Source: an uncultured Clostridia bacterium
Lineage (GTDB): Bacteria > Bacillota > Clostridia > UBA1381
Reading direction: 5' to 3'
Assembly (NCBI GenBank): GCA_947631235.1
Contig: CANRKO010000001.1
Coordinates: 186,001 to 250,000 of the forward strand
DNA length: 64,000 nucleotides
Shown here piece by piece: positions 61,039 through 64,000 of the stretch. Both the position numbers and the translations under genes were made by a program. Position 1 is the first letter of the stretch, and every line of letters begins with the position of its first letter. The notes under the pieces are model-generated. The model worked only from the letters and a program-made list of their open reading frames with translations. It did not search any database and was not told the DNA's origin.

Positions 61039-61299
61039 TTACTTATCGTTATAATGACCTTTGCATTGCTTGACAATTATCATTCCGTCAGACACTTCGT
61101 AAACAAGTCTGTCTTTGTCATTTATCCGTCTGCTCCAATTAACGGTATTACGCAGATGTTCGGGCTTGCCCTCACCCGTAAAAGGCTCGCGTTGTATATT
61201 TTTTAAAAGTGCATTTATCTTTTTCAGCGTCTTTTTATCGTGGAACTGCCAATACAGGTACTCGTTCCACGCGTCCTCGGCAAATGTAATCTTACTCAA
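61039..61299 (-). CDS. yoeB: YoeB-family ribosome-dependent mRNA interferase toxin
   Basis: The 86-residue toxin begins (M)SKITFAEDAWNEYLYWQFHDKKTLKKIN and shows the Txe/YoeB pattern GKPEHLRNTVNWSRRINDKDRLVYEV with C-terminal CKGHYNDK (catalytic His/Tyr region). It would cut mRNA in the ribosomal A site. The start is TTG 61299, 9 bases from GGAGG, overlapping the antitoxin gene by 8 bases, so translation is coupled. Confidence 0.9.
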   Translation of the reverse strand: MSKITFAEDAWNEYLYWQFHDKKTLKKINALLKNIQREPFTGEGKPEHLRNTVNWSRRINDKDRLVYEVSDGMIIVKQCKGHYNDK

Positions 61300-61564
61300 T
61301 TTCCATTGCCTCCAATTCATCCATTGTTTTCACAACAACCCTTCCCGCGCTCACCTGTTCGTCAGCCCTGCGTATTTGAGCCATATTGCTCTCCGAATAA
61401 AACGGGTCGGCGGTAATTTCAAAAGGTATTCTTTTTTCTCTGCTCACTTTTTTTGCGAATATTGTAAAAGCGGTCGTCATGCTCATACCCATTTCGGTGC
61501 ATACCTGTTCCATTGACTTTTTCAGATTTTCGTCCATGCGGAAATTCACCATTGTCTGCGCCAT
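61292..61564 (-). CDS. RelB/DinJ family antitoxin
   Basis: The 90-residue antitoxin starts MAQTMVNFRMDENLKKSMEQ, the ribbon-helix-helix DNA-binding segment of RelB/DinJ, followed by MGMSMTTAFTIFAKKVSREKRIPFEI and an acidic toxin-binding tail. Pairing a DinJ-type antitoxin with a YoeB toxin is a known mixed arrangement. ATG 61564 follows AAGGGA. It probably represses its own promoter through the palindrome 61599-61633. Confidence 0.88.
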   Translation of the reverse strand: MAQTMVNFRMDENLKKSMEQVCTEMGMSMTTAFTIFAKKVSREKRIPFEITADPFYSESNMAQIRRADEQVSAGRVVVKTMDELEAMEIE

Positions 61565-61588
61565 ATATATCACTCCCTTCACAATATT

Positions 61589-61617
61589 ATTATACACTTT
61601 TGTAAAGCATTTGTCAA
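61589..61617 (-). promoter_or_regulatory. Promoter for the antitoxin-toxin operon
   Basis: Minus strand TTGACA (61617-61612), 17 bases, TATAAT (61594-61589). Confidence 0.85.
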
Positions 61618-61633
61618 CACTTTGCTTTACAAA
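61599..61633. promoter_or_regulatory. Palindromic operator of the toxin-antitoxin operon
   Basis: Perfect 11-bp arms TTTGTAAAGCA (61599-61609) and TGCTTTACAAA (61623-61633) span the -35 and part of the spacer. Confidence 0.8.
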
Positions 61634-61685
61634 CATAAAAAGTTACTTGCGTTATTAAATATTTCATCAAAACAGAAAAAAATAC

Positions 61686-61719
61686 TTGATTTTTCAAAAT
61701 ATATGTGGTAAAATACCAC
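61686..61719 (+). promoter_or_regulatory. rpsB promoter with a palindrome over the -10
   Basis: TTGATT (61686-61691), 17 bases, TAAAAT (61709-61714) with extended -10 TGG. GTGGTA-AAA-TACCAC (61705-61719) is a perfect palindrome over the -10. Confidence 0.75.
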
Positions 61720-61827
61720 GGTATGCAAAATACACACGTCTGCGGATTGAGCGAATGTTGCCCTTTTGCCGGGGTGTTCGCGCAAGTTGAAACGGGCGGA
61801 GGAACAAAAAACAAGGAGGAAACAAAA

Positions 61828-62571
61828 ATGGCAAACGTAATTTCAATGAAGCAGCTCCTCGAAGCGGGAGTTCACTTCGGACACCAGACGAGAAGATGGA
61901 ACCCCAAAATGGCTGAATACATCTTCACGGAGAGAAACGGCATCTACATCATCGACCTTCAGAAAACGGTAAAGAAGGTTGAGGAGGCGTACTACTTCGT
62001 AAGAGACGTAGCGGCGTCAGGTGAGGACATTCTTTTCGTCGGAACAAAGAAACAGGCTCAGGACTCCATCAAGGAGGAAGCCGAGAGAGTAGGCATGTAC
62101 TACGTAAACGCGAGATGGCTCGGCGGTATGCTCACAAACTTCAAGACGATCAAGCAGAGAATCGAAAGACTCGCGCAGATAAACGCGATGGAGGAGGACG
62201 GCACATTCGACGCGCTCCCCAAGAAGGAAGTTATAAAGCTAAAGGCGCAGAGAGACAAGCTCGAAAAGTATCTCGGCGGCATTAAGGAAATGAAGAAACT
62301 CCCGGGCGCTATGTTCGTCGTAGACCCGAGAAAGGAAAAGATAGCCATATCCGAGGCTCACAAGCTTAACATCCCCGTAGTCGCAATCGTTGACACCAAC
62401 TGCGACCCGGACGAGGTTGACTACGTGATCCCCGGTAACGACGACGCTATAAGAGCAGTAAAGCTTATCGCGTCAACAATGGCGAACGCCATAATCGAAG
62501 GCAAGCAGGGCGAGGACAGCGCGGCTGAAGAAACGGCTGAAGAAGAAACCGAAACGCCCGTTGAGGAATAA
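61828..62571 (+). CDS. rpsB: 30S ribosomal protein S2
   Basis: The 247-residue protein has the S2 signatures [25 protein letters not shown] and [20 protein letters not shown], plus an acidic Glu/Ala tail. ATG 61828 follows AAGGAGG; the frame extends upstream to 61705 but that part is leader. The leader of about 105 bases contains a GCGAA/TTCGC hairpin that could serve S2 autoregulation. tsf follows 19 bases later. Confidence 0.97.
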   Translation: MANVISMKQLLEAGVHFGHQTRRWNPKMAEYIFTERNGIYIIDLQKTVKKVEEAYYFVRDVAASGEDILFVGTKKQAQDSIKEEAERVGMYYVNARWLGGMLTNFKTIKQRIERLAQINAMEEDGTFDALPKKEVIKLKAQRDKLEKYLGGIKEMKKLPGAMFVVDPRKEKIAISEAHKLNIPVVAIVDTNCDPDEVDYVIPGNDDAIRAVKLIASTMANAIIEGKQGEDSAAEETAEEETETPVEE

Positions 62572-62590
62572 TTTATAGGAGGAAACCGTA

Positions 62591-63487
62591 ATGGCATTTA
62601 CAGCTAAGGACGTTAAAGAATTAAGAGAAATGACAGGCTGCGGCATGATGGACTGCAAGAAGGCTCTCACCGAGACCGACGGCGACAAGGAAAAGGCTGT
62701 CGAGTACCTGAGAGAAAAGGGTCTTGCGACCGCCGCGAAGAAGGCTGGCAGAATAGCCGCCGAAGGTATAGTTAAGGCGTATGTAAACGGCAACGTCGGC
62801 GTACTTGTCGAGGTAAACTCGGAGACTGACTTTGTTGCGAAGAACGATGAGTTCCAGCAGTTCGTTTCGGACGTTGCAAAGACGGTTGCCGAAACAAATC
62901 CGGCTGACGTTGAGGAATTAAAGGCAACAAAGTGCGGAGACACGACGATCGGCGAAATGCTCACCGCGAAAATCGCTAAGATAGGCGAGAACATGAACAT
63001 CAGACGTTTCGCGAGAATTGAAACGACCGGCGCGGTTGTTGAATATATTCACGCGGCGGGTAAGATAGGCGTACTCGTTGAGGCTGACGCGGAGAACAAC
63101 GACGCGACAAAGGAATGTCTCAAAAACGTTGCTATGCAGGTAGCGGCACTCAATCCGAAGTACCTCTCGTCCGACGACGTTCCCGAGGACTACAAGGAGC
63201 ACGAGAAGAAAATCCTTATCGAGCAGCTTAAGAACGACCCGAAGAACGCGTCAAAGCCCGAGAACATCATCGAGAAGATGATTACAGGACGTCTCGCGAA
63301 GGAGCTTAAGGAAATCTGCCTGCTCGAACAGGAGTACGTTAAGGCTGAAAATAAGGAGACCGTCGCAAAGTACGTTCAAAGCGTCGGCGGTATCACGTTA
63401 AAGCAGTTCGTACGTTTTGAGACCGGCGAAGGTCTTGAAAAGAAGGAAGAAAACTTCGCTGACGAAGTTGCGTCAATGATTAAGTAA
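62591..63487 (+). CDS. tsf: Translation elongation factor Ts
   Basis: The 298-residue nucleotide exchange factor for EF-Tu shows LREMTGCGMMDCKKALTETDGD, VNSETDFVAKN and the dimerisation core. It forms the usual rpsB-tsf operon. AGGAGG precedes ATG 62591. Arg codons are mainly AGA, as in rpsB and pckG. Confidence 0.97.
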   Translation: MAFTAKDVKELREMTGCGMMDCKKALTETDGDKEKAVEYLREKGLATAAKKAGRIAAEGIVKAYVNGNVGVLVEVNSETDFVAKNDEFQQFVSDVAKTVAETNPADVEELKATKCGDTTIGEMLTAKIAKIGENMNIRRFARIETTGAVVEYIHAAGKIGVLVEADAENNDATKECLKNVAMQVAALNPKYLSSDDVPEDYKEHEKKILIEQLKNDPKNASKPENIIEKMITGRLAKELKEICLLEQEYVKAENKETVAKYVQSVGGITLKQFVRFETGEGLEKKEENFADEVASMIK

Positions 63488-63507
63488 GTTTTTTCATTAA
63501 AATACCT

Positions 63508-63552
63508 CAAAAACCTCGAAAACGGCATAATGTCGGGTTCGGGGTTTTTGAT
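63508..63552 (+). terminator. Terminator after tsf
   Basis: CAAAAACCTCGAA (63508-63520) pairs with TTCGGGGTTTTTG (63538-63550), one G-U pair, with the T-run in the 3' arm. Confidence 0.7.
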
Positions 63553-63581
63553 TTGTATTAAGTAAAATTTCCAATAAACGG

Positions 63582-63610
63582 TTGAAAAACCATGCGGCGC
63601 ATGTTATAAT
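63582..63610 (+). promoter_or_regulatory. Promoter for araA with palindrome in the spacer
   Basis: TTGAAA (63582-63587), 17 bases, TATAAT (63605-63610). The spacer holds CATGCGGCGCATG (63591-63603), arms CATGC/GCATG, a possible operator. Confidence 0.75.
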
Positions 63611-63670
63611 TAAAAGAGTATCACGGTTCGTTTTTTATACAAGCGGACGAGTTAAAAGGAGCGGATAAAA

Positions 63671-64000
63671 ATGAAATCAATAAAAGAATTTGAGTTCTGG
63701 TTCGTGACGGGCAGCCAGCACCTTTACGGACAGGAAACGCTCGACCAAGTCGCAAAGGACAGCGCGGCTATGGTTGAGGGCTTAAACGCATCGGGCAAGC
63801 TGCCGTGCAAAATCGTGTTAAAGCCGACGGTTAAAACACCGGACGAGGTCACGGCTGTGTTCAAGGACGCGTCGCACGACGACAAGTGCGCGGGCGTTAT
63901 CGCGTGGATGCACACGTTCAGCCCGTCGAAAATGTGGATTAACGGTCTCAAAAACTTCAAAAAGCCGTACTGCCACTTCCACACGCAGTTTAACCGCGAG
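63671..64000 (+). CDS. araA: L-arabinose isomerase, 3' end beyond window
   Basis: The first 110 residues are visible: [20 protein letters not shown], the characteristic AraA N-terminus, then [16 protein letters not shown]. The full enzyme (about 490-500 residues) converts L-arabinose to L-ribulose. AAAAGGAGCG lies upstream of ATG 63671. With rhaM this hints at plant-polysaccharide pentose and deoxyhexose use. Other ara genes may follow outside the window. Confidence 0.93.
   Translation, partial: MKSIKEFEFWFVTGSQHLYGQETLDQVAKDSAAMVEGLNASGKLPCKIVLKPTVKTPDEVTAVFKDASHDDKCAGVIAWMHTFSPSKMWINGLKNFKKPYCHFHTQFNRE

Overview
The window looks like chromosome of a spore-forming, Gram-positive anaerobe of the class Clostridia (Firmicutes). 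The evidence is an alpha/beta small acid-soluble spore protein (53689-53880), a SpoVB-type flippase, S-layer-homology (SLH) and copper-amine-oxidase-N cell-wall modules, a SCIFF peptide with its radical-SAM maturase, GTP-dependent PEP carboxykinase, GatCAB with an archaeal-type AspRS, and AGGAGG-type ribosome binding sites. I cannot place it to genus. Housekeeping genes sit near 50% GC and use ATA for Ile heavily; a few stretches (6719-7740, 28260-28465) are clearly AT-richer. I saw no phage, plasmid, conjugation or CRISPR genes.

Layout. 1-8.1 kb is an accessory-looking stretch: the 3' part of a secreted lethal-factor-like metallopeptidase with a (Thr-Pro)28 linker, a secreted EndA-type nuclease, an oxidoreductase remnant, a MATE exporter, DUF4364 and DUF6062 proteins, a membrane protein of conflict-system type, and a secreted gene broken by an in-frame TAG. 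8.15-16.8 kb is one leftward run: parE, parC, citrate synthase, TagA-like glycosyltransferase, thymidylate kinase and a secreted propeller protein. 17-24 kb holds a Cys-cluster protein, a VanW protein, and gatCAB with a non-discriminating AspRS behind a terminator-like leader. 24-28.2 kb holds pckG, a candidate small RNA, dgt and an autoregulated HTH/membrane pair. 28.2-30.2 kb holds a MITE-like element, a mosaic of palindromic repeats and a secreted leucine-rich-repeat protein.

30-42.4 kb carries argGH, ruvC, ruvAB, a cell-wall amidase, the SpoVB-like flippase, aconitase, an M23 peptidase and a MecA-like adaptor. 42.4-45 kb is yajC, a TIGR04086 membrane protein, the SCIFF peptide and its maturase. 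45-53.1 kb holds rhaM, a second MATE gene, and a probable cobalamin-capture locus: a cobalamin riboswitch controls a 1503-residue SLH surface protein with a DUF4430 (transcobalamin-like) domain, and it converges on a DUF4430 lipoprotein plus an ECF S-component. 53.1-64 kb has two tRNA-Ser genes, the SASP gene, an amidohydrolase/thioredoxin-reductase/glycosyltransferase operon, GNAT, HAD and BipA genes, a Fic protein with an altered catalytic motif behind twin palindromes, a RelB-YoeB module, rpsB-tsf and the start of araA.

The most promising leads are the two-tier surface B12 uptake locus (47.1-53.1 kb), an unannotated roughly 130-nt structured RNA with a near-consensus promoter and terminator (minus strand, about 25965-26096), the Fic locus with twin operators and a Gln in place of the catalytic His, and terminator hairpins sitting inside the 5' leaders of gatC and the second MATE gene. 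Many promoters share an extended -10 of the form TGGTAWAAT. All assignments are from reading the sequence; no database search was run.
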